21,402 nucleotides of DNA. Source: CAYTED01 sp964537075. Its GTDB lineage: Bacteria > Patescibacteriota > Minisyncoccia > Moranbacterales > UBA1568. A program made the position numbers and the translations under genes. Below, piece after piece: positions 1 to 5,151 of the stretch (its first letter is position 1; each line of letters starts with the position of its first letter). Below the pieces are notes generated by a model. It was not told where the DNA came from. It saw only the letters and a list, made by a program, of their open reading frames with translations, and did no database searches. The stretch is from positions 1-21,402 of the forward strand of contig CAZIBB010000013.1 of the NCBI GenBank assembly GCA_964537075.1, given 5' to 3'.

Positions 1-54
1 TTACGCAGCATTCGCATTGCTGAGTCGGGAGTTCGATTCTCCCCAGGTCCACCA
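1..54 (+). tRNA. tRNA-Ala (anticodon CGC), 3' part
   Basis: The left edge cuts this gene; only the anticodon arm onward is present. The anticodon stem is CAGCA (6-10) with TGCTG (18-22) around the 7-base loop TTCGCAT, which gives anticodon CGC at 13-15, with T33 and A37 in the expected places. A 4-base variable loop follows, then a T arm GGGAG-TTCGATT-CTCCC (27-43). The acceptor 3' strand is CAGGTCC (44-50), the discriminator is A, and CCA is encoded at 52-54. The U at position 70 would allow the G3:U70 pair that AlaRS recognises, which supports alanine identity. The 5' half and D arm lie outside the window, so the call rests on the anticodon and U70. Confidence 0.85.
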
Positions 55-411
55 CTATTATATCTAATAATGATAATTTAATTCTTATAATGAGAGTTAT
101 ATTATTTTTTTCGAGAAGCGGCTAGATTATTCTAGAAAACCGATACTGAAGAGGTGCGTATTTATTTCGCTTCTTATATTTTACATCGTTATTATTGAGT
201 GGTGGTTGTTGGGTTTAGCCTGGCTTGGCCTGATGTGATAAAGTTGAAAATCTCAGTATTTTTGCCCAATCCCTGCCAAGCCTTCAATTCTGCTATAATT
301 GAGTCCCAATTGAGTAGGACACAGCGCGCAGGCGTATGTATTGGAATCGAAGTCTGCTTTTTTGCAAGAAATTTGATATACTATAAGAAATAATTGAAAA
401 AATAAAAATAT
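55..411. other. AT-rich intergenic region without a convincing gene
   Basis: This AT-rich spacer holds a weak AT stem followed by T7 (87-111), a small CTAGA/TCTAG hairpin (122-135), and an extended -10 box TGCTATAAT at 291-299 without a good -35. A 64-codon ORF at 199-393 has no ribosome binding site and no recognisable protein character, so I do not call it. GGCTTGGC (222-229) and GCCAAGCC (275-282) form an 8-bp inverted repeat of unknown meaning. Confidence 0.5.
291..299 (+). promoter_or_regulatory. Extended -10 promoter candidate upstream of the ferric-reductase-like gene
   Basis: TG-C-TATAAT is a perfect extended -10. No clear -35 lies 16-18 bases upstream, which extended -10 promoters tolerate. 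It would give a leader of about 105 bases before the ATG at 412. Confidence 0.4.
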
Positions 412-1224
412 ATGCATAAACCATCAAGCATGCGGGACTACATTATAGCGATATTGATGGGGGCTTCACTTACCGTTTTTTTTGGCTCGTATCTATTTTT
501 TCGGCGCGGTTATATGTTTGACGCACCGCCTACCGCTGATACGCTTTTTGTTTTTAACAAGATACTTATCGGTTCGGCGGCTATTCTATTGGCCATTACT
601 TTTCTTATTGGACCTGTAGTGCGATATTTTGATCGTTTTGATAAATGGCTTGGTTATCGAAAAGAAATTGGCATTGTGGCGGCGTTTATGATTATCGCTC
701 ACAGCATCATAAGCTATTATTTGCTCCCTCTCAAGTTTCCTCAAGTAAAATTTGATTTTACAACCATGACTTTCGGTGCTGGCCTTTTTGGAGTAGTGCT
801 TCTTGCTGCCCTTTTCTTTATTTCTTTCAAGAAGGCGATTGAGTATTTCGGAGCCAGGCGTTGGTGGATTTTTCAGCGCTGGGGACTACGTATCGTTATT
901 TTGCTGACGCTCATTCACGTGTACGACATGAAATGGGCTGGTTGGATTAAGTGGCTTACAAAGGGAGGGTCTGGGGTTCCGAGCGCAGAACTTGCACATC
1001 CACTCCTACCTGGGCTCGGTATGTTGGTTATGCTCTTTTTTACCTGGGTAGTCATTGTTCGTGTCTATGAATCGATATTTATTTTCAAGGACTTTGGTTT
1101 CTCAGCCAAGGAAATTTCTCTTGAACCCGCACTTAAAATTCGAGGCCGTCGATTTTTCTTAGTGAGCTTTTGGCTTCTTGTGATTATATATGTGTTGGTG
1201 TTTACCCGCTGGATTGGTTATTGA
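412..1224 (+). CDS. Ferric-reductase-like transmembrane domain protein
   Basis: This 270-residue polytopic membrane protein has about seven hydrophobic segments (roughly 10-30, 46-70, 85-105, 120-140, 155-172, 198-216, 247-268). Helix 3 carries RKEIGI..AFMIIAHS with H97, and helix 5 carries LTLIHVYD with H169. Two histidines in neighbouring helices after an R/K-x-x-G motif match the b-type haem ligands of the ferric reductase / MsrQ-like transmembrane family. No FAD/NAD domain is attached, so it would be only the membrane haem part of an electron-transfer system; its partner is not in this window. The ATG at 412 has no Shine-Dalgarno site; M7 (430) is an alternative start. Codons are more T-ending than in the housekeeping genes further right. 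The family is fairly sure, the redox partner unknown. Confidence 0.65.
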   Translation: MHKPSSMRDYIIAILMGASLTVFFGSYLFFRRGYMFDAPPTADTLFVFNKILIGSAAILLAITFLIGPVVRYFDRFDKWLGYRKEIGIVAAFMIIAHSIISYYLLPLKFPQVKFDFTTMTFGAGLFGVVLLAALFFISFKKAIEYFGARRWWIFQRWGLRIVILLTLIHVYDMKWAGWIKWLTKGGSGVPSAELAHPLLPGLGMLVMLFFTWVVIVRVYESIFIFKDFGFSAKEISLEPALKIRGRRFFLVSFWLLVIIYVLVFTRWIGY

Positions 1225-1278
1225 ATAGCAACATGATACACGGAGGTTACTTATATTATTTTTTTACAATCTCACTAT

Positions 1279-1410
1279 GTGTTGCTGACACTCAAAGATG
1301 GGAGTGAATATCCGTTATTTTTTCCGGCATACTTTGATGGACGAGGGAAGAGATCGGTTGCAGAGGAACGACGCCGTCGATTGGAAGAGTATCTCCATTT
1401 CACGTCATAG
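1279..1410 (+). CDS. Possible small protein (43-52 aa), start uncertain
   Basis: The frame ending at TAG 1408-1410 reads like protein: LKDGSEYPLFFPAYFDG is followed by a basic/acidic helix-like tail with four consecutive arginines. The first ordinary start in frame is GTG at 1279, which has no ribosome binding site. A perfect GGAGG (1242-1246) sits 8 bases before an in-frame ATT at 1255, so a rare ATT start giving about 51 residues is possible. A third reading is that one extra T in the T7 run (1259-1265) has shifted a frame that began at ATG 1233. I do not recognise a family. It may be a gene remnant. Confidence 0.35.
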   Translation: MLLTLKDGSEYPLFFPAYFDGRGKRSVAEERRRRLEEYLHFTS

Positions 1411-1481
1411 GGAATATTTGTAGAAATATACGAAAAATGGCTTATAAAGAGGTATTTTTATATTTTACTTGACAAATATAC

Positions 1482-1510
1482 TGGACTTGTTCTCATTTCT
1501 GTGGTATAAT
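1482..1510 (+). promoter_or_regulatory. Promoter of the zinc-ribbon gene
   Basis: An extended -10, TG-G-TATAAT (TATAAT at 1505-1510), has TGGACT (1482-1487) 17 bases upstream as a partial -35. Transcription would start near 1517, exactly where the first leader hairpin begins. Confidence 0.65.
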
Positions 1511-1516
1511 GGACTC

Positions 1517-1575
1517 GTAGGGCTAGGAAGTATTCCCTACCAAAAACAAAAGGCGGGGTGAAAAAATCTCACCCC
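1517..1575 (+). promoter_or_regulatory. Two-hairpin 5' leader of the zinc-ribbon gene
   Basis: Hairpin 1 is GTAGGG (1517-1522) with CCCTAC (1535-1540) around a 12-base loop. Hairpin 2 is GGGGTGA (1555-1561) with TCACCCC (1569-1575) around a 7-base A-rich loop. Neither is followed by a T run, so they are not simple terminators. The strong ribosome binding site starts about 20 bases later and remains unpaired. The role could be mRNA 5'-end protection or binding of a regulator; nothing in the sequence decides which. Confidence 0.5.
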
Positions 1576-1607
1576 AGTATCTCTAACTATACTTCGAGGA
1601 GAAGAAG

Positions 1608-1883
1608 ATGAAAACCACGTTTTTTCAGAGCTACGAGGAGCGGCTGGATGCCATTCTCGGACACCGTTTCTACTGCAAGGTTTGCAATATGGTGATCGAT
1701 GGGGATCCCAGTCTCGAGATCGTCGAGGGCAGCATGGAATTTGCCTGCCCAGGGTGCCAACCTCAGGCGCTGGCAGCAAGAAGGCCGTCAGCCGCCGTTC
1801 TCCACCTCGTGCGGAAGGAAACACCTCCTCTGTTCCCGCAGGAACAGGAAGAAAACGGGTGGGAGGGCATGGCAATAGCATGA
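1608..1883 (+). CDS. Small zinc-ribbon-like orphan protein
   Basis: This protein of 91 residues has a CxxC pair at C23/C26 (FYCKVCN) and a second at C47/C50 (FACPGCQ), the layout of a treble-clef or zinc-ribbon knuckle. The rest is low in known motifs, with an acidic C-terminus. The start is firm: GAGGAG lies 6 bases before the ATG, one of the few clear Shine-Dalgarno sites in the window. The gene is its own transcription unit, with promoter at 1482-1510, structured leader, and terminator at 1904-1938. The coding region is visibly more GC-rich than the AT-rich gene to its left. The small size and knuckles suggest nucleic-acid or protein binding, but no function can be assigned. Confidence 0.6.
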   Translation: MKTTFFQSYEERLDAILGHRFYCKVCNMVIDGDPSLEIVEGSMEFACPGCQPQALAARRPSAAVLHLVRKETPPLFPQEQEENGWEGMAIA

Positions 1884-1903
1884 ACTCACCTCACCAAAAT
1901 ATG

Positions 1904-1938
1904 AACGGGGAAAGAGCAATGACTCAATCCCCGTTTTT
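1904..1938 (+). terminator. Rho-independent terminator of the zinc-ribbon gene
   Basis: AACGGGG (1904-1910) pairs with CCCCGTT (1929-1935) around an 18-base loop, and the stem runs into TTTTTATT. Confidence 0.7.
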
Positions 1939-1982
1939 ATTACCTAACGAGTGAGCGAAGTGAAAGTTCTTACTTTCGATTC

Positions 1983-2014
1983 CGAGCGAGCGACGGTAAC
2001 ACAGGGTAAATACC
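1983..2014 (+). repeat. 32-bp direct repeat, copy 1
   Basis: Positions 1983-2014 are identical to 2844-2875, with offset 861. The unit begins CGAGCGAGCGACGG and ends GGGTAAATACC. In both copies a short hairpin lies just upstream, with a different sequence in each copy. Confidence 0.85.
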
Positions 2015-2145
2015 ACGCGGCTTGCCTGCCCGAATCGCTACGCGAATCGTTGCGGGCGGGCCGCGGAAATGAAACGAACTTTGTTCGTTTCAGTGTCCGG
2101 AGCTTGCTCCGGGGTTAATACCATTTATTGCCTAAAAAAAAGTAA

Positions 2146-2176
2146 AAGCCCCGTCCGATATTGCCGGATGGGGCTT
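2146..2176 (-). terminator. Terminator of the minus-strand orphan gene
   Basis: A 12-bp stem (2146-2157 with 2165-2176, one G-U pair) has a 7-base loop. On the minus strand it is followed by TTTTACTTTTTTTT, a classic intrinsic terminator 32 bases after the stop codon of the minus-strand gene. Confidence 0.85.
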
Positions 2177-2207
2177 CATCTGTTGCGCTCGATCATGCGC
2201 GGATGAT

Positions 2208-2660
2208 TCACTGTTGCACCAATATTCCTCTTTCTGTCCGGGAAAGTATGAAGACGAGAATCATCTTCGCGTCTTCCCGCGCAAAGGCGACTTCCTCGAG
2301 GGCATTTTCGAATTCATTAATGGCAAGCCGTATCATTTGTTCGAGGTCATTGCAATCACTGAACGCGAGCGGAAATTCACCGGCATCCAGTTCGATGAAA
2401 AAGTCAGTGAGCGACCGCGCCTGGATCTGTGGCACCATTTCTCGCAACGCCATATTTGGCTGCTTCTCGAGAATGCTACAGATATAGGCCTTGAGAAAGG
2501 TATCCATGCAATGTCCCTGGAATTCTTCATACACCAGGTAATTTCCCCTTGGTATGAAATTGACCAGGGCGATCGCTGCCGATGTTGAGTTGGGAAACGG
2601 GTACTGACGACGGATATGGTCTCCGATCTGCCGCCCCAGATGATCAAGTTCTCTTTTCAT
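2208..2660 (-). CDS. Hypothetical protein (150 aa)
   Basis: I do not recognise a family. The product is soluble and mostly helical in character, with a basic N-terminus (MKRELDHLGRQIGDHIRRQ) and a long acidic helix-like stretch in the C-terminal third (ELDAGEF, NDLEQMI, NEFENALEEV). No transmembrane segment, signal peptide or metal motif is visible. The start is well supported: GGGAGAG lies 5 bases before the ATG on the minus strand. A promoter lies about 55-80 bases upstream, and a strong terminator follows the stop. Like the zinc-ribbon gene, it is a monocistronic orphan with good bacterial signals, unlike the surrounding housekeeping genes with weak ribosome binding sites. The overlapping plus-strand ORF at 2214-2588 is its shadow. 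Confidence 0.7.
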   Translation of the reverse strand: MKRELDHLGRQIGDHIRRQYPFPNSTSAAIALVNFIPRGNYLVYEEFQGHCMDTFLKAYICSILEKQPNMALREMVPQIQARSLTDFFIELDAGEFPLAFSDCNDLEQMIRLAINEFENALEEVAFAREDAKMILVFILSRTERGILVQQ

Positions 2661-2713
2661 GATTACTCTCCCGATGAGTAGGTGTATGGCTGATTGATAA
2701 AGGGCATACCACT

Positions 2714-2742
2714 AAATAAACATACCTCTACATCCCTGTCAA
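2714..2742 (-). promoter_or_regulatory. Promoter of the minus-strand orphan
   Basis: On the minus strand, a perfect TTGACA (2742-2737) is followed after 17 bases by TTATTT (2719-2714), a poor -10 but preceded by TG. The -35 is good and the spacing ideal. Confidence 0.45.
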
Positions 2743-2766
2743 TGATTCGAGGGCAGTTCTTGGCTC

Positions 2767-2795
2767 TTGTCAGGGGAGGCATGCTCGGATACAAT
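2767..2795 (+). promoter_or_regulatory. Promoter of rplI
   Basis: TTGTCA (2767-2772), a 17-base spacer and TACAAT (2790-2795) make a near-consensus sigma-70 promoter. The expected start near 2802 leaves a leader of about 92 bases that contains two hairpins and the second copy of the 32-bp repeat. Confidence 0.7.
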
Positions 2796-2825
2796 AGAGA
2801 GGAAATTATTACCGAGCGAGTAAGA

Positions 2826-2876
2826 CCCCGATGTTCATTGGGGCGAGCGAGCGACGGTAACACAGGGTAAATACCC
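2826..2876 (+). promoter_or_regulatory. Structured leader of rplI with repeat copy 2
   Basis: Hairpin A is CCCCGAT/ATTGGGG-type (2826-2843, one G-U pair, 4-base loop). Hairpin B is GGGTA/TACCC (2865-2876). The 32-bp repeat occupies 2844-2875, so hairpin B is built almost entirely from repeat sequence and ends 17 bases before the rplI ATG. A nine-codon ORF, ATG 2831 to TAA 2860, overlaps hairpin A but lacks a ribosome binding site. Confidence 0.5.
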
Positions 2877-2893
2877 TTTATGGACCTCCCCCT

Positions 2894-3343
2894 ATGAAAG
2901 TGATTCTCCGCGCGGATGTGAAAGGAGTCGGAAAAAAAGGCGAACTGAAAAACGTAGCTGACGGCTATGCGGTGAATGCTCTCTTCCCGAAGAAGCTCGC
3001 CGAAAGAGCGACCACCGATGTCCTGCGGCAGATCGATATCGAGGAGAAAGAAAAAACAGCGCGTGAAGTGAAAGAGCAGTCACTCAGAAAGGAACTCGCG
3101 AAAAAAATTTCCGGCGTGACGGTGATGCTTGTCCGCAAGGCAGAAAAAGGAAAGCTCTTCGGAGCCATCCATGAGGGAGATATTACGGAAGCATTCGCGA
3201 AACAAGGAATCATACTCAAGAAAAAACAGATCATGCTCGGAAGGCAAATGAAGGAAATCGGTACGTACTCGGCAGAAGCGCATCTCGGTCATGATGTGAA
3301 AGCGGTGTTTACCATCGTCATTTCAGACGGAGAGACATTTTAA
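2894..3343 (+). CDS. rplI: 50S ribosomal protein L9 (bL9)
   Basis: At 149 residues the protein has the usual L9 length. The N-terminal domain is diagnostic: MKVILRADVKGVGKKGEL, then NVADGYAVNALFPKKLA (about 21-37), followed by the long charged connecting helix (about 42-75) and the C-terminal rRNA-binding domain with KLFGAIHEGDI (about 86-96). L9 binds 23S rRNA near the L1 stalk and limits frameshifting. No Shine-Dalgarno site precedes the ATG; the bases before it are a pyrimidine run. It has a good promoter of its own and a structured leader. pyrG follows 49 bases later behind a weak terminator-like stem. L9 is reported missing from several Patescibacteria lineages, so its presence helps narrow the host. 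Confidence 0.95.
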   Translation: MKVILRADVKGVGKKGELKNVADGYAVNALFPKKLAERATTDVLRQIDIEEKEKTAREVKEQSLRKELAKKISGVTVMLVRKAEKGKLFGAIHEGDITEAFAKQGIILKKKQIMLGRQMKEIGTYSAEAHLGHDVKAVFTIVISDGETF

Positions 3344-3344
3344 G

Positions 3345-3364
3345 TCCCCTGATCGGGATTTTTT
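3345..3364 (+). terminator. Weak terminator between rplI and pyrG
   Basis: TCCC (3345-3348) and GGGA (3355-3358) form a short stem followed by six T. The stem is only 4 bp, so read-through into pyrG is likely. Confidence 0.35.
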
Positions 3365-3392
3365 AATTTACAAAGAGAGTAAGAAAAAACAT

Positions 3393-5045
3393 ATGGCGAA
3401 ACGAGGAGTGCATCCAAAATATATCTTCATCGTTGGTGGCGTGATGAGCGGCGTCGGCAAGGGTATCGCCACTTCCTCCATCGGGAAAATATTGCAAGCA
3501 CGCGGCTATGCCATCACCGCACTCAAGATCGACCCGTATATCAATGTGGATGCCGGGACGATGAATCCGACCGAACATGGGGAGGTCTTTGTCCTCAAGG
3601 ATGGCTATGAGACCGATCAAGATATGGGAAATTATGAACGCTTCCTCGATATCGATCTCGATAATGAAAGCTACATGACGACGGGACGCGTTTATCAAAC
3701 GGTCATCAATAAGGAGCGGAATCTTGAATATGATGGGAAATGTGTCGAAGTGGTTCCGCATATCCCGATGGAAGTCATCCGTCGGATCAAAAGAGCCACA
3801 AAAAAGCATAGCGCTGAGATTACGGTTATCGAAATCGGCGGAACGATCGGCGAATATCAAAACGTCCTCTTCCTCGAAGCGGCACGCATGCTGAAATCAG
3901 AAAATCCAGACGATGTACTCTTCGTCCTCGTCTCCTATCTCCCGACACCATCGAAAGTCGGTGAAATGAAGACGAAGCCGACACAGTATGCAGCACGGAC
4001 ACTTAATGCCGCTGGTATACAGCCGGATTTCATCATCGCTCGCGCAGACCGTCCGCTCGATGAGAAACGTAAGGAAAAAATAGCCGTATTTTGCAATGTT
4101 CGAAAGGAGGATGTGATTAGTGCTCCGGATGTGGATTCGATTTATGACGTACCGGTGAATTTCGAGAAGGATGGTCTGAGTAAAGCGATCCTCAAGAAGC
4201 TTAATCTCCGATCTCGCAAGGATACATTGCATGAATGGACGAGTTATATCGAGAAGATTCATGAGATGAAGAAGACGGTAAAAATAGCGGTAATCGGAAA
4301 GTATTTCAAGACCGGAGATTTTGTGCTTGCAGATGCTTATATCAGTGTGATCGAAGCACTGAAGCACGCGAGCTACGCGGTCGGACGCAAACCGGAACTC
4401 CATTGGATCGGAAGTGAGGAATTCGAGAAGAATCCCTCGAAACTTGCGATGCTGAAAGAGTTTGATGGAATACTCGTCCCAGGTGGATTTGGTGGTAGAG
4501 GCATCGAAGGTATCATCAGTACGATAGAATTCTGTCGAAAGGAGAAGCTTCCATATTTCGGACTCTGTTATGGCATGCAGCTCATGGTGATCGAATATGC
4601 GAGGAATGTACTCGGACTGAGTGGTGCGAATACGACGGAAGTCGATGAACAGTCGAAGCGTCCAATCATCGATATCATGCCGGAACAGAAAGAAAATCTG
4701 AAGAAGCGGAATTTCGGTGCGACCATGCGCCTCGGTCTCTATGAAGCAAAGTTAAAGAAAGGCACGATCGCCTACGAAGCGTACGGGAAACAAGATTCCG
4801 TCACCGAACGACATCGACATCGGTATGAAGTGAACCCGGAATACGTCGCGGAACTCGAAAAAGCCGGGCTCGTATTCTCCGGTGTCTCACCAAGTGGAAT
4901 GCTTATGGAAATCGCAGAACTCCCGAAATCAGTACATCCATTCTTCCTCGCTTCTCAATTTCATCCGGAATTCCAATCCTCACTCTTTCATCCGAACCCG
5001 CTCTTCCTCGCCTTTCTCAAAGCTTGCGCAAAGGAGAAAAAGTAG
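3393..5045 (+). CDS. pyrG: CTP synthase
   Basis: This enzyme amidates UTP to CTP using glutamine and ATP in the cytoplasm. At 550 residues it is full length. The N-terminal synthetase domain (about 1-270) begins KYIFIVGGVMSGVGKGI with the P-loop-like motif, then LKIDPYINVDAGTMNP and HGEVFVLKDGYETDQDMGNYERF, both signatures of PyrG. The glutamine amidotransferase domain (about 295-550) carries GGFGGRG and the nucleophile C392 in LCYGMQ, with H524 and E526 in FHPEF completing the triad. All catalytic residues are present. The ATG has only an AGAGAG stretch about 15 bases upstream. It probably shares the rplI promoter. No oddities were seen. Confidence 0.97.
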   Translation: MAKRGVHPKYIFIVGGVMSGVGKGIATSSIGKILQARGYAITALKIDPYINVDAGTMNPTEHGEVFVLKDGYETDQDMGNYERFLDIDLDNESYMTTGRVYQTVINKERNLEYDGKCVEVVPHIPMEVIRRIKRATKKHSAEITVIEIGGTIGEYQNVLFLEAARMLKSENPDDVLFVLVSYLPTPSKVGEMKTKPTQYAARTLNAAGIQPDFIIARADRPLDEKRKEKIAVFCNVRKEDVISAPDVDSIYDVPVNFEKDGLSKAILKKLNLRSRKDTLHEWTSYIEKIHEMKKTVKIAVIGKYFKTGDFVLADAYISVIEALKHASYAVGRKPELHWIGSEEFEKNPSKLAMLKEFDGILVPGGFGGRGIEGIISTIEFCRKEKLPYFGLCYGMQLMVIEYARNVLGLSGANTTEVDEQSKRPIIDIMPEQKENLKKRNFGATMRLGLYEAKLKKGTIAYEAYGKQDSVTERHRHRYEVNPEYVAELEKAGLVFSGVSPSGMLMEIAELPKSVHPFFLASQFHPEFQSSLFHPNPLFLAFLKACAKEKK

Positions 5046-5060
5046 TCTATTCCCCTCCGT

Positions 5061-5089
5061 GCGACCTCAAAGCGCTTTCTTGGTATACT
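5061..5089 (+). promoter_or_regulatory. Promoter of the PIF1-like helicase gene
   Basis: Extended -10 TG-G-TATACT (TATACT at 5084-5089) with a poor -35 (GCGACC, 5061-5066) at 17 bases. The expected start near 5096 lies just before the leader hairpin. Confidence 0.55.
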
Positions 5090-5106
5090 GAGAGAGTTAT
5101 TGCGAT

Positions 5107-5141
5107 AGCGGTCGCACCGCTCAAAAAGCGGAACGACCGTT
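5107..5141 (+). promoter_or_regulatory. Two-step hairpin directly upstream of the helicase start
   Basis: The outer stem AGCGGTCG (5107-5114) pairs with CGACCGTT (5134-5141, one G-U). After a 2x2 internal loop, the inner stem CCGCT (5117-5121) pairs with AGCGG (5127-5131) around CAAAA. It ends 10 bases before the ATG, which has no Shine-Dalgarno site, and no T run follows, so it is not a terminator. It would cover the region where the ribosome loads and could control translation. Confidence 0.5.
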
Positions 5142-5151
5142 CGAAATTATC

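Larger units (their letters stand above)
1225..1607. other. Intergenic region with a possible small ORF, a promoter and a hairpin leader
   Basis: No gene longer than about 50 codons lies here. It holds a GGAGG box (1242-1246), a protein-like reading frame ending at 1410, an extended -10 promoter (1482-1510), and two stable hairpins (1517-1540, 1555-1575) in the leader of the gene at 1608. These are listed separately. Confidence 0.6.
1884..2207. repeat. Non-coding palindrome cluster between two terminators
   Basis: Between the plus-strand terminator (1904-1938) and the minus-strand terminator (2146-2176) there is no ORF but a run of short palindromes: GAAAGT/ACTTTC (1962-1977), a 9-bp GC-rich stem GCCTGCCCG/CGGGCGGGC (2024-2061), a 10-bp stem TGAAACGAAC/GTTCGTTTCA with a 3-base loop (2070-2092), and CCGGAGC/GCTCCGG (2097-2112). 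CGAATCG is also repeated directly at 2031-2037 and 2043-2049. The cluster contains one copy of a 32-bp repeat seen again before rplI. Confidence 0.65.

Noticed and set aside
199..393. 64-codon plus-strand ORF in the spacer after the tRNA
   Set aside because: It has no ribosome binding site and unlikely protein composition, and it contains a promoter-like TATAAT; it reads as chance.
1537..1881. 114-codon minus-strand ORF opposite the zinc-ribbon gene
   Set aside because: It is an antisense shadow of a GC-rich gene with firm start, promoter and terminator on the plus strand.
1682..1954. Second plus-strand ORF overlapping the zinc-ribbon gene
   Set aside because: It is out of frame with the CxxC protein, runs through the terminator stem, and has no start signals.
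1997..2011. Homing-endonuclease (I-SceI-like) site in the 32-bp repeat
   Set aside because: It resembles the site only over a short AT-rich core; no endonuclease gene or intron is present.
1960..2115. CRISPR array
   Set aside because: The palindromes differ from each other and there is no regular repeat-spacer spacing or cas gene.
2214..2588. 124-codon plus-strand ORF opposite the 150-residue minus-strand gene
   Set aside because: The minus-strand frame has a promoter, Shine-Dalgarno site and terminator; this one has none.
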